Assembly (NCBI RefSeq): GCF_021347895.1 | Contig: NC_067113.1 | Location: 40,587,474-40,651,473, forward strand | Length of the DNA: 64,000 nt | Direction: 5' to 3' | Origin: Acanthochromis polyacanthus | Lineage: Eukaryota > Chordata > Actinopteri > Pomacentridae | In this document: one piece after another, positions 8,960-50,000 of the stretch | How positions within the stretch are numbered: position 1 is the first letter of the stretch | Layout of the letters: the number at the start of each line of letters is the position of its first letter | The notes under the pieces: generated by a model | What the model was told of the DNA's origin: nothing | The model's database searches: none | Seen by the model: only the letters and a program-made list of their open reading frames with translations | Translations under genes and position numbers: made by a program

Positions 8960-11421
8960 TTACACCAGACATGGGCTTTTGCATAAACATTTATTTAGTT
9001 TTGTCCCTTTTTCTCCCATAAAAGGCTCTTCGCTGTTATGTATTTTTATTCTGCCAAACCTTGCAACATATACAATACTGTACACAGATTTCTCACTTGT
9101 TTAGTAAAAATCAGACTTGCCTGACACACTTAATACTTTTGGTAGACTCTGTGGGAAGCTCTGTGGTCCTGTGAAGACACTCAAGCAAAAAAAAAAAAGA
9201 AAAAGAAAAAAATCAACAGTCAAACACAAGTTTTTGGTAGTCGATAAGAATAATGTGTAAGTTCATCTATTTACAGATGTTCCAAAACTGGGATCGAGGA
9301 TGTAATGCCAGGAGGGTCCTTAAGTTAACGCTGATTTTAATCTGGACAGGATCAAATCAGTCAGTTTGTCTTGTTAGAAAAAAACAGAAGTCCGTCCCTC
9401 CATTCTGTAAGGTGTGGCGTCCCTCATGGCTTTATACTTGGTCCATTGATTTTCTCGTTCGGTGGAATCATTTGCTTTTAGGGCATGAAATAAATCAGTT
9501 CTAATGATTGCTCCCTGCTCTGTCCTGTTTACTAGCATTCAAAGGCCGGACAAGAACCCCAATTTACAACACAATTTAACAAACCGATCAGTCTTAGCCT
9601 CTGCAGCAGCTTTAGATTCATGTTAAGGACGGTTTTAAAGTGCCTCTCCTAACAAACCTCACAAGCCTCTAACCTTTATTTAACCACAGAGTCCCTTCAG
9701 ACTGAAATCTCGCATTTGAAGGAGACCTGACCTGCCTCAAAGACTCAAAATCCTCAGACGTGTGCCTCTTATGTGTTGACATTGCATTCAAGTCTCAGTG
9801 CTAAGCCAAGTTTGAACAGCTCTGGAACATTAGCCAGTGTATTTTTAGAAACCTTACAGAGTCTTAAGGATCTTGATGAGGGGGGAAAAAAAGGGCAATA
9901 AAAAGCCTTTTTGAACCTTTCCAACCATTGTGACTCCATTTCCTATTGATGGAGCTGGTGGGCATTTATCTATATTTGGATTTAGAAACAGAATTGTGTC
10001 ATTTTTTTTCGGTCTAGATGGATCGAAAAGTGTTCAAGGATACTGGAAATAGCTTCTGAGCAGCTCGCAGAACATCACTTTTCCACTTGAATGTAACGTC
10101 AAATACCCAAGAGGCACTAAATAAGGCCCTCAATCACAATCCGAAGACTCGACTTCTGACTTCACTAAACCAACTTCTCCAAGCTGAGAACTTCTAGACA
10201 AGCGAGTCACTGATACTGGACGAGTTTAACTGGACACATTCCTTGGACTTTTAAAGTTTGGCTTTACTTCATAAGCATCATAATCCTTCATTTGGCATTT
10301 CTAACCATTATAATGCAATATAAATGTGTAATTTGTCCAACTTATGGCTCCTATTTCACCCCCAGCTATCCGAGAAGAGGAGGTTCTCTTTAAAAAGTCT
10401 TTCCTTAATTTTTTATTGGAGGGTTATCTTCTTACAAATCTGGAACTGTTGAGAAACATTTTACAGTATGTACTGGGCTATACAAATAAACTTCACTCTG
10501 ATGTACTCTTATTTATATATACTACACTGCCAAGGTCTACCACATAGAATCGGACTAGCCTTTGACGCAAGTATAAAGATGTAAAAGTAGTAAACTTAGT
10601 TTCAGTACAAACTGCTGTACAAACAGGCAAAAAGTGGATGAGCATTCAAACAAACACGGTTTATGTTCAAAGACATACTGACGCTATCGTTTGTGATCAT
10701 AAATACGTGACGACCTCGACAGCAGGAAAGATGGCAGATCTGTATGTTTTGGTAGCTGTGGTCGGATTTGAGCTTTAGTACTGGTCTCATCGATCCGCGG
10801 ATTGGCCTCGAGAACAGATAACCACCAGCGAGTTTTGTGTGTGTGATCTTAGAAAGGCAGTAGATACACGTAATGCAAGACATACAGATATATCCAAATC
10901 ACCTGCGTATTAAAGAGAGGAGCCGGAGATCCCCACGGTAAAAAACAGACAACCAAAATAATCTTATAGAAATTGTCCTCCACTGACGCACTGCCGTATT
11001 TCAAGTATGAAAAAAAATCATCACAAGGCAAGGCAATGTACCTAGATTCAAGAGGGCGGAAAGGAGAATGGAAGTCACACAAAAGGCTTATTGTTGCATA
11101 TATAATTGGCCACTTTAAGAAGAAAACAGGAGGTACAAAATGAATGACAACACTTTTTTTTTGGACAGGGTTTGGTGACTGAACAGTGCAGGTACGGATG
11201 ACAGATTTCCAAACTAAACGAATAATTCATGGCTAGTAGACCTCTTTTTTCCCCCCTCCTTCTGAGTGCTTCACTCAACTGCAGCCCCCACCTGTAGAGA
11301 GCCCTGCTTGTCCGCATTAAGAAGGATTCGGAGCATCCTCAGTGGATGTCTCAGATGTTTGGTTCCTGCTGACAGCTGAAGGCGAGGGCTGCTGTCTCTG
11401 GCTTGAGGCGGCGAGGAAGAC
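8960..11421 (-). other. Inferred long 3' UTR of the FAR gene
   Basis: Directly follows the FAR stop codon (on the minus strand). It is unusually poor in transposons for this window, containing only simple A/T runs. Several minus-strand AATAAA-type signals exist; the one at 8990-8995 is the far candidate. No long reading frame fits a gene. The 3' UTR status and length are inferred from position and lack of repeats. Confidence 0.4.
8990..8995 (-). promoter_or_regulatory. Candidate distal poly(A) signal for FAR
   Basis: Minus-strand AATAAA (plus strand tttatt), 2.4 kb past the stop codon. Nearer variants also exist, so use of this one is a guess. Confidence 0.3.
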
Positions 11422-40118
<28,697 letters not shown>

Positions 40119-40972
40119 CTGCCGGAAAACAAATAAGATACGTTAAAGAATTCATCGGCAGAATAACGCAGGACAATAAACACGCAGCTACAATTCGACT
40201 CGTCAAGCACAATAGCTGGAGGACAGTTAAAAGTGATTGAAACTGCGACAGCTGAGCGTTGAAATAGCACGACAATGAATGCAAATCATCTCAAGCGAGC
40301 AGATACACCAAACATGCTGCTTTGCATAGTCGCCCCGAGGAGTAATGCAACCCCGTTAGGTTCTATATCGTCACCAGATTTGTTTCTGATCTGAAGAATC
40401 TCAGTGTTTTTATTTCCTGAAAACAACAAACACGGATGATATAATACATGAGGGTCGGTCGGCCGCCATGTTTAGGCTGCTGGCAGCAAATGAAAATGTA
40501 CGGCCTTCTCTCACAAGGTCGCCACGTCTGACGACCAAACCCAGACACCCACATCTCACTGAGAGAGCAGAAAATTAGGTAGAAACAAACCGAATGCAGG
40601 AGCAGCAGACTGACAGGTTTTTACATCTTTTATAACAATTACGGCGAAAATATGTCATTTTTAATCCCTTCTCCATTTGATTTGATTGCTGGTAATCATA
40701 CTGCAACCCCCCCCCCTGTGAGTCCAAACCTCCGCTTTGGCTGTATTAGGGTGGAATAGTTTAACTTGTTGGAGTTAATAACTGGCGACTGACTGCATAA
40801 CGATTAGAGAAAATACCCATTACCAATTTTCTGGTGGATATTTCCATTTGAAGAGAAATGTTTAAAGACTACAGATTAATATTCGCTGTAAAATGTAAAA
40901 TGTGATGCAGTATCATGACCATACAGTTCAAAGCGTTCCCTATAAATATATGGGTGAGTACATAATTGATTG
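40119..40972. other. FAR intron 1 (start), nothing recognised
   Basis: I searched the minus strand from here to the window end for an exon encoding the missing FAR N-terminus (TGATGFxG-type motif) and saw none. Confidence 0.45.
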
Positions 40973-41612
40973 ATTTTTGAAGTCCATGGGATATATCTTG
41001 CTTGTATTTTTATTAAAAATAAAAACTAATGTTTTCTATGTTCATTATGATCGTGTCTTTACAAATTCCATAATTATTTATTATGGAAACAGTCATTTAT
41101 TAATAAAAAATAACTGGATGTCACTGAAATTCCAACTAAATAACAGTCCAAATTTAACAACCACCACCTTCTAATGAGGTAAACAACAATAAAATTAGCT
41201 TCGTCAAACATTTGTTGTGATTGTGTTCTTTTTATTAAATTGAGAAAATCATGACAGATATTTCTTTTTGGCAATATATCAAATTTTATATATAATTTTA
41301 TATCTTTAAGAAAAGACTGGCCAGAATCGAAGGCTTTTTAAGTAATTTAATAGAGAAATTTTTAAAAGTTAGACTACAGATTAATATTTACTGTGAAACG
41401 GAAAGTTTGATATAAAGTAGTGTGTGAGTAAAGTGTGGATTTATGGCATGTCAACAGTTTTACAATATCTTTAGAAATAACTTACAATTTCCGTTTTACT
41501 CAATTGTATATATAATATTTAGAAGAATCTTTCTCTAAAATGCCATGTGGTGTTTGGTTGTAGGCGGCCATGTTGGTTTTAGGTCTGAAAACAGCAAAAA
41601 TGTCAACTATGA
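40973..41612 (-). repeat. Inverted repeat pair, arm 2
   Basis: Inverted partner of 37398-38050: tttttgaagtccatggg, tccaaatttaacaaccacca, tgattgtgttctttttatt, aagaaaagactggccag, aaaatgccatgtggtgtttg and ggcggccatgttggttttag. The spacer between arms is about 2.9 kb and contains the FAR exon at 39943. Confidence 0.8.
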
Positions 41613-41630
41613 TACAAAAAATCCCACAAT

Positions 41631-41712
41631 TACACCCCCTGTCAAAAGTTTTGAGACGGGTTCTCATTTATTTGAATGAGAAAGTGTCTCAAAACTTTTG
41701 ACAGGGGGTGTA
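41631..41712. mobile_element. 82-bp hairpin MITE, TA-ended (Tc1/mariner type)
   Basis: Starts TACACCCCCTGTCAAAAGTT and ends in the exact inverted sequence: 27-bp perfect arms, then further pairing ttctcattt against gaatgagaa. Almost the whole element folds on itself. TA at both ends fits a Tc1/mariner MITE. Confidence 0.85.
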
Positions 41713-42365
41713 TATATTGACCCATTTATTTACATCTCCAGAAAGCAAAATGATGCCATTCATCAGAGGCACAAACTTTAAAAACAGAACAGTTGTTGAA
41801 TTTTTAGCCTTTCAACAGTCCTTGAACTCATCGCCTGGGACATGTTTTATCAAACTTTATCAAACCTCAATTTAAAAATTCAGCAAAAACAAATCATCTG
41901 CTCAAACCAGATTCTGTAATGAAAAAGCTAAATTCTATGAACCAGCTGGAACCAACAAAACGTCTGGGACTTGTCGGGTTAACAGCCGGCTGTGTTTATA
42001 CAACACAGGCAGGAGACATGCACTGTAAATGTAAGACGCAAATATCCACAGCGCCTTTTTTTCCTCCTGTTTTGATGACATCTGTGGACAGTAAATGCCA
42101 ATTTCAGGTTCTTCCAAGTTTTGTTGAACAGATAATCAAAGAGCTTTTGTTGTGAATATCATTTAAGGCATGATCATTTTTTAATGCTTCAAACTACCTG
42201 CTGTTGATTTATATCTTCTTATATTACAATCAGAAATGAGCCCACAGTGAGTCAAAATGTGCAAAATCTGCTGAGTTACCTGTTACTGGGGACGCTGCAA
42301 AATGTAGATTGCCGTCGTTTCAAGCTGTGATTCTGCTGTATGCACTGATGATATTACTTACACTA
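41713..42365. other. FAR intron 1, nothing recognised
   Basis: No exon or repeat end identified. The 78-codon frame at 41919-42155 has no recognisable features. Confidence 0.45.
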
Positions 42366-43247
42366 CACTGCAAAAAACTCAATCTTACCAAGTCTGTTTG
42401 TCTTATTTTTAGTCAGAATGTCTCATCCCACTTGATTTAATATAAATTCACTTCACAAGTGACATTTCAGCAAACTGAAGGGACGTGTTTTAAGACAACG
42501 CATCTTAAATATCTTGTTAAGTCAAACAATCTTGAAATTATCTCGTTTTAACCCTCGTGTCATCCTGCAGGTCAAATTGACCCGTGTTAAAGTTTAAAAA
42601 TGTGGAAAAGTATATATATTTTCACAGTGAAAACTTTGACATTTTCAAAAATTTTTGGGAGATTTTTGAACATTTTTTGGTGGAAAAAAGAAATGTAAAA
42701 AAAAAAAAAAAAGGTTCTTTAAGAAAATTCGGGAGAAAAAAAATCTATTTTCCCCCCGAATTTTCTTAAAGAAAATATTTTACTTTTACTAATACATATG
42801 AAATCACTTTAGATATTTTTAGGATTTTTTTTGGAAGATTTCTACTCGTTTTTTGAAAATATTTACAATTTTTAGATCTTTTTTATTTTTATTTTTATCA
42901 ATACAACTTTTAAGGGAAACTTTTAAGGATTTTTTTCTTGATTTGTTTGCTGAATTTTTGGATTTTTGTTTTTTAAGAAAAGGAAACAATGTTTTCTGGT
43001 GCCTGTAAATGAGGACAACAGGAGGGTTAAGACACTTAAGTTTGATAATCCTGGTAAAATACAGCTTAAAATAAGTTTTCCCAGCTAATTTTAAGAGCTC
43101 AATATTCTAAATATCACAACTTATTACAAGAATCTTACCAAGGCATTTTCACTTGTTCTATTGGCAGATTTTTTCACTTATTTCAAGGTAAAACTTCTTT
43201 TGAAATAAGTTTTTTTTCTTGTTTTGGGAGGGGCACTTTTTCCTGTG
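42366..43247 (+). mobile_element. Composite element, copy 3
   Basis: Outer ends CACTGCAAAAAACTCAATCT and ggggcactttttcctgtg, with ta on both sides. It is interrupted at 42548 by a TTAA MITE (to 43030) at the same place as in composites 1 and 2. Confidence 0.85.
42548..43030 (+). mobile_element. TTAA (piggyBac-like) MITE, copy 11 (inside composite 3)
   Basis: TTAA at both ends. Left end ccctcgtgtcatcctgcagg, right end gaggacaacaggagggttaa. The central hairpin is rewritten in both arms: ctttaagaaaattcggg faces cccgaattttcttaaag. Confidence 0.85.
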
Positions 43248-45329
43248 TAACTGAACGCATATCGTTATATTCCCCAGCACCACTGGCTGCAACTAAAACA
43301 TCTAAACATGGAGACACAAAAGCAGGACCCAATTTAAAAAAGAAGCACGAACAAAGAATTTATTTGCAAAAACAGATTTTTATAAATTTTCAGAAAACTT
43401 ATTATTTTATTGTTTACTTGAAATAATAATAATTTATTTTTTCTCTATTTTGTCATGTATTTTCTACTGATTCAAATCCACTCAACTTCAGTTTGATTGA
43501 TATTATCTCAAGTAAACAATAAAAAAAGTTTTCAGAAAATTTATAAAAACGGAGTTCTGTTTTTGCAAAAAAAAACAACAACTCAATACATGTACAGTAT
43601 TAAAACCTCATGTACTAAATATTATAATTTACAAATATTCTAATTTATTTACCAACTTTTACACACTACCTCTTATACTTACACTTTCAGATTTCTTATT
43701 TAGAACACACAGATTTAGATTTGTTTATGTATTATTTTACCGTCTGCTGTTGTTGCTAGGCGCTGCTCTCCACACACTAAATCAAATTCCTGTGTGTGCG
43801 CGCTTGGCAATAGAGACTTTCTGATTCAAATCAGCGTCAGAAAAGCATCAACTGCAAGACCTGGTATGTCAAGACAACTAGACAATAAAGCAACTGCACA
43901 TATTGATCAAAGCCTTCTGACTAATTAGCTGCTTCGACTAAAAGGAGATATAGCTGTGCTAACATTTACACGGGCTGCAGGTGCTGGACTGAGCTGCTGC
44001 AAGTTTGATTCATTTGTACTATGAGTCACACTGAGGAGTGTTTCCTGATAAATGTCTTAATGCAAACACGCCTGCTTCTGACTCAGCTTGGAAAACTAAT
44101 CGCCTCTTTGAAGGAAGACATGCACTCCCAGTTGTATATATAACATTATCAGTTCTCACAAAGCACCTCTGACCCCTATCTGACAGTGAAAGCCTGAACA
44201 TTTGTCCCTCTGCTCACTCGCCGCCACACATGTGTAACCCGACACAAAGCCCTGCTTGTGTGATATTATCCCACCTGTTTATACTGCTGTTTGCTAACTG
44301 AGGGCCGCGGTCCACATTCCAACATGGAGGGGGGATTATGTGAACTCTCGTCTAGATTTACCGGCTCGTGTCTGGCTGCCTGACGCCCTGCAGAGAGCCG
44401 AGTGCTGCACCAGAGTCCCTGCAGGAGCGTGCATGTAGTTCCAGGAGATGCTATCCAACAGGCAGAGGAGTCGGATGTCATATTGCGTCATGCTTTTTTT
44501 TTTTTCTTCCCAGTGCAGCTCTTATCAGGACTGCATTGCCGCCAACATGGCTGATATTTCTGGCGGCTGTGCACAGATATATTTACAGAGACGGTAAAGG
44601 ATAGCGTGAGAAGGAAAAAAAAAGAGGGGGAGTGAGAGATCAAGTGAAGGGATGGCCATCAAAGTGCGTGCTATCCGTTATGAAATTGCTGCCGTGTACG
44701 TGTCAGCTGCCCCAGCATGCAGTGCTCCCTTGCTGAGGAGGACAGATGTTGAATTAAACAGCTCCTAACAGCTGTTTATATTCATGTTCTGTGTCCTCAT
44801 CAATCTTCTGCTTTGTAACGCCACGCTGCCCATATTAGGCACAGGTCCTGATGTACAGTATGCAAATGCCAGAAAACCATTCCTAAGTGGTGGAGCGCGA
44901 TGTGAGCAATGCTTTCTGCGTGACAGTGTAGCGCTGTTAATATTATGTAACGCAGAAAATAACAGTGTTTCCCTCCCTCTGCTCCAGGCCAACAGCTGGC
45001 AGTGTCAGCAGCAGGGAGTCGGCAGAGAGCAGCAGCAGAAGAAGAGATTTAATGTGCAGCTTTCTTTCAGAAATACCAAACCAGAATGTGTTTCACTGCA
45101 TGGACTGTTCCCTCGTTACTGTATGATTCACGGAGCGGTTGATGTCATGCAGTGACCTCGGTTCAACTTCCTCTTTAGGGTGTGCAGCTTGGCAGCAACA
45201 ACAAACCACTCAGACTGTAGCAGAGGCTTCGTCAAATTTCCCCACAAGTACCACAAGCCTTCAGAAAAAATCTGACTGAAAACAGAAGTAAACTCTTCTT
45301 ATGGCCTTGTGTCCTGTAATGTACCAGAC
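43248..45329. other. FAR intron 1, mostly unrecognised
   Basis: At 43363-43560 an imperfect inverted repeat faces itself: cagatttttataaattttca and attatttattgtttacttg-type blocks are mirrored by agtaaacaataaaaaaagtt and aatttataaaaacgg, so it may be another short MITE. No exon was found; the 123-codon frame at 44784-45155 has no recognisable domain. Confidence 0.4.
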
Positions 45330-47057
45330 CAGGGGCGTCAAACTCATTTTAATTCAGCCTGATTTGATCTCAAGTGGGCTGCACCAGTAAAATCAAAGCA
45401 TAATGACCTATAAAAAACAATTACAACTCCAAATTTTTCCTTTGTTTTGGTGCCAAAAGTACATTCTGAAACTGCGTACATTTAAGGAATTGTCTTTTTA
45501 CAAAACATCATGAACAAACAGAAATTTCTTAAGAAAAATTAGTTCAATTTAAACAATATTCAGCCTCAGTTTATCATTTAGTACAACAGAGATCACAGAG
45601 TTTCTACAAACACACAAAACATTTAGTCTCAGGTGTCTGGAAATGAACAATGCAGTATTTTACTTTATGATCAAAACAACAAAAGTCAGACACAAAAGGC
45701 AAAAAGAACTCCAACAAAGCAAGACAACATATTACAAAAATGAGACCCAAAATGACAAAAAAATAGACAAATGACACGAAACCAGAAAGAGAGACAAAAA
45801 AGTTTGATAAAAAAGTTACAAAGTGACAAAAAAATGGACAAAAACAAGAAAAAAAATTGCTTAAATGACTAAAAAAGAAACAAAACGGCCAAAAAATAGA
45901 CAAACAACACAAGCAAGACCAAAAAAACCCCCACAAAACTGCAAAAATGAGACACAAAACGACGAATAAAGCAAAGCACAAATTGACAAAAATAAGACAA
46001 AAAACACAAACGAGACCAAAAGAAAACAATAAAAGACAAAAATGAGAAACAAAATAACAAAAACATGAGACAAAAGAAGCCAAAAACAGACAAAATGTTA
46101 CAAAAATGGGACACAAAATGACAAATAAATAGACAAATGACACGAAACCAAAAAAAGAGACAAAAAAGTTTGATAAAAAAGTTACAAAACGACAAAAAAA
46201 TGGACAAAAACAAGAAAAAATTGCTTAAATGACAAAAAAGAAACAAAACGGCCAAAAAATAGACAAACAATACCAACAAGACAAAAAAAACACAAAACGG
46301 CAAAAATGAGACACAAAACGATGAATAAAGCAAAGCACAAATTGACAAAAATAAGACACAAAACACAAACGAGACCAAAAGAAAACAATAAACGACAAAA
46401 ATGAGAAACAAAATAACAACAAAACATGAGACAAAAGAAGCCAAAAACAGACAAAATGTTACAAAAATGAGATACAAAATGACAAATAAATATACAAATG
46501 ACATGAAACCAAACAAAAAAAGAGACAAAAAAGTTTGATAAAAAAGTTACAAAGCGCCAAAAAAACAGGACAAACACAAGAAGAAATTGCTTAAATGACA
46601 CAAACAAGATGAAAATGACAAAAAAGAAACAAAACGGCCAAAAAATAGACAAACACAAGGAAGACAAAAAAAACACAAAACTGCAAAAATGACACACAAA
46701 ACGACGAATAAAGCAAAGCACAAACTGACAAAAATAAGACATAAAACACAAACGAGACCAAAAGAAAACAATTAAACAACAAAAATGAGAAACAAAATAA
46801 CAACGAAAACATGAGACAGAAGAAGCCAAAAAGTTACAAAAATGAGACACAAAACAACAAAAGAACAATCTAGTATTTTACTTTATGATCTAAACAACTT
46901 GTCATGGCCTAGAAATTACTTTAAATTTATACTTTTACTAATTTGCAGTTAATGTCTTTTCTGTGATTTTTCCACTTTACAAAGTCATGCTGCGGGCCGG
47001 ATTGGACCCTCTGGCGGGCCGGTTTTGGCCCCGCGGGCCGTATGTTTGACACCCCTG
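45330..47057 (-). mobile_element. hAT-like element with large internal minisatellite, copy 3
   Basis: Both ends present: CAGGGGCGTCAAACTCATTT on the left and gtatgtttgacacccctg on the right, with gattggaccctctggcggg near the right end. Flanks taccagac and tgttagac agree at 5 of 8 positions. The inside (45660-46870) is a minisatellite of gacaaaaatgag-like units. Its higher-order unit is about 363-386 bp: marker caaaacggcc at 45881, 46244 and 46630. It has no coding capacity. Confidence 0.85.
45660..46870. repeat. Minisatellite within hAT-like element
   Basis: Short A-rich units (about 12-20 bp) such as acaaaatgacaaaaatgag, arranged in three larger repeats of roughly 370 bp. On the minus strand this creates long, open, Phe/Cys/Leu-rich frames of up to 228 codons that are not genes. 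Confidence 0.92.
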
Positions 47058-50000
47058 TGTTAGACTGTGACAGCGCACGAGGGCAGTCGTCAGGGAAACC
47101 TCACCTCATCTGTTTTCACAAACGCTCAAACGTGGTGACACATCACACCGGCAGTGATACCGTCATTCATGAGGTTTGGAGAAAACCACTTCAGAAACAG
47201 CCGAATGAAGAACCTCCTAACTACTGCAGCCAGATAGAAATGATGGATCGAAGGGGAACTGACTCATAGTAGTGATAGACCGATTAGTTGGCAGATTAAT
47301 TAGGCCGATTAAGTGCCAGTTGGGGATATTTGGCATTGGCTGTGCAGCAGGCGAACGGCTAATAAGGGCTGAGTGGATCTGGAACAGCATGTCCAGTTTC
47401 TGCAGAAAATGGGTTGTTCTCAAAGATGCATGTGAGCTAAGATAAAGGCAATGCATTGGCAACCAAAATAAAGACACAAAATATTTACAGACGCAGTTGT
47501 TAGGCACGCTGAGACTTTCATTCATTTGTAAGTTTTTAAACAAAGCTTAGTTTCATGACTGCTGTGTAAAGATATTTTTAATCAATATTTCTAAAAAAAA
47601 AAAAAAGATCTACTTTACTCTGTAAAACCCACTGTTGCAAAAATACATCAGGAATTAAAATTATTGTTATGTACATGTGTAGATATTTAGTTTTTCTTTT
47701 TTGTTTTATTTCTTTTTTGCTATTTAAAAAAAATTGTATATCTATCTAAATCTATATCTATATTTCTATGGCTATAACATATATATAAATAAATGTTAAA
47801 ATTAAATGCTATTTTGTTAGTAAAAAAGTCAAAAATCCTCATCAATACCTGGAGGAATAGCTGAAAATGCATCGCAATCAGATGTTTTATATAAGTGGAT
47901 ATCAAGAATTATTTTTTGCAAAAACACAATAATTTTATTATTTTTATTAATTTTAAGATTTCAAATAAAGAGCAGGTGAAAAAATGCTGATTCTAAATGC
48001 AACCAGCTTCATTTTTTTTCACGTATGTGCCTTGACAATTCAATAAGACACACAAATGAAAAAAATAACGAATAAAGACCAAGAACATCTGGCAATATTA
48101 AGTCCTGGTCTGAGATCTACACTTCAAGTCTTAAAATCTCAAGTGAAAAAAAGCCTGTAAAGCTTTTAGAAAGAGCTCTGCAGCATTTTCATCACATCTT
48201 TCCCGCACAGTCTTTACTATGCTTCCCCGTAATGTTGCGCAAAATATCGAAATAGACAAGTGTCACGTTGGGCGAGCTTTGAGACTATTTGGTAAAGCCG
48301 TTCTTTACCAGAGTGAACCAGATACAGGAAGTTTAGCGACAATTTAGCAATTCACTGGTGTCATCCTTCTGCAAAGTGTTGAAGAGATTCTCCTTTTGAA
48401 AGGCAGAAAAACACAAACGACATCCAAAAAACTCCCTCTTCTGCCTTTTAACTTGTGGCAGGCAAGAGCGAGACGTTCTCATTCCTCTCCAGCCTTCTCG
48501 CTTCGCTCTCGTCGGTTGCTTCAGCGAGTTGTGAAAATCTACACCTGCTACAACACGCAGGACTGTGCAGCGAATGAGGACCGAGTTTCTATCATCTACC
48601 ACACGAATGAAAGATCAAAAAATTAAACAACTTTTTAGTGTGTTCTGTGACGACAACTCGCTCTAAAATCCTAGCATGAGTATTCTATCTACGTGTGAAA
48701 AAGATATTTCTGAACCGCTGAGCCACAGTTAAATTATAAAAACGACCCAGAATGGAGAAAGTGCATCAGGGTCAGAGGGGGTGAATGAGGCTGTACAATG
48801 TGGGCTTCAGAGAGCTCTTTGTTACGGGCACAGGCGGAGAACGGCACTGTGGCGTTGTTTTGTAAAAGGCTCTTTGGATGATGAGTGGTCTTGTGCCAGC
48901 CTTCCACCGCTCGCATTTACCGCCGCGCCCTCCTCCGACCCACGGGTGTCAGCGAGCAAACGGCCTTGTACAGGAGGACAATAGTTCAGTCTGCAACGCC
49001 GAGCGGGAGCAAAAAGCATCCCCACATCCACTGCTGCAGCGGAACCACAAGAGGTTTACTACTAGTGCATGTTGCGGTCAGTCAGACGGAGACAGAGTCA
49101 CGGCCTTCAGCTACAAAGTGACTTTCCTTTAGTTTAACCTGTAAAGGTCGCAAGTGGTCCCCATTTGTCCTTCCTCAGCGCCGGACACTGCCAATTTTAA
49201 GACTCCGAGGGCAATAAATCTTCCATCAAGAGTGCTTGAAGCAGCCGCTCTGTGGACTTTCACAGAAACCCAACACTAATGGCACTTTCCTTTCAGCCCA
49301 GCAACCTGAGATGCCATTTAAACGGCCTCTCTTCTCGCTAACTGCCCTTTAACTGGGCTCCACTCTTTTCACGGCTCCCTCCACGCAGACCTTTTCCCCG
49401 GAGCAAAGAGACGACAAAAAGAGAGAGCAGGATAAAAGTAAAGGAGGCTCCAGAGTTGTGAGAAACTTGGGAGGAGAGCGTTTTCTTTGTCGGAGAAGGT
49501 TACGGTGGCGAAATGCCGGGTCACAATGGGACACGTGAATGATGGCCGAGCTGTTCACACTCAAACTGAGGTGTAGAAAAACGTCTTTGACAGTCTGGTG
49601 ATCCCTGCTGGACACTCGAGACACATAAGGTTCAATATACTCTCCACAAAGCGGCCCCTGCCTCCATTTCTTTCATACACTGGAGCTGGGGTGTAATTTC
49701 TAGAACTTTATGAAAGTGCCACTTCATGCGACGTCTTCATCTCTGCTGGTGCACACAGATGTATGAAACACTACCCAAAACTGTCTGGCAGGTTATAAGG
49801 ACAAATTATCTTAAAAAAACAACATCAAAATGACAGCATTTCTCACGAAAACAACCACAGCAACATTAGTGGTGAAACCATTCCAACAGTCTACTTATCT
49901 GTGAAACAACGTTTACACGGAAAATTAATAGAATCTCAATATCAAAAATGGCCAAAAATTAACCTTTTGCCTTAACCAAATTCTGTTAAAAACAAAAAAT

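Noticed and set aside
44784..45155. 123-codon plus frame with a hydrophobic start
   Set aside because: No family match recognised and no gene structure around it.
45604..46868. Long minus-strand frames (up to 228 codons) reading as Phe/Leu/Cys-rich, multi-membrane-like proteins
   Set aside because: They are translations of an A-rich minisatellite within a hAT-like element. Overlapping frames read alike, and no start, splice or family features are present. The same applies to 54526-55311 and 26072-26392.
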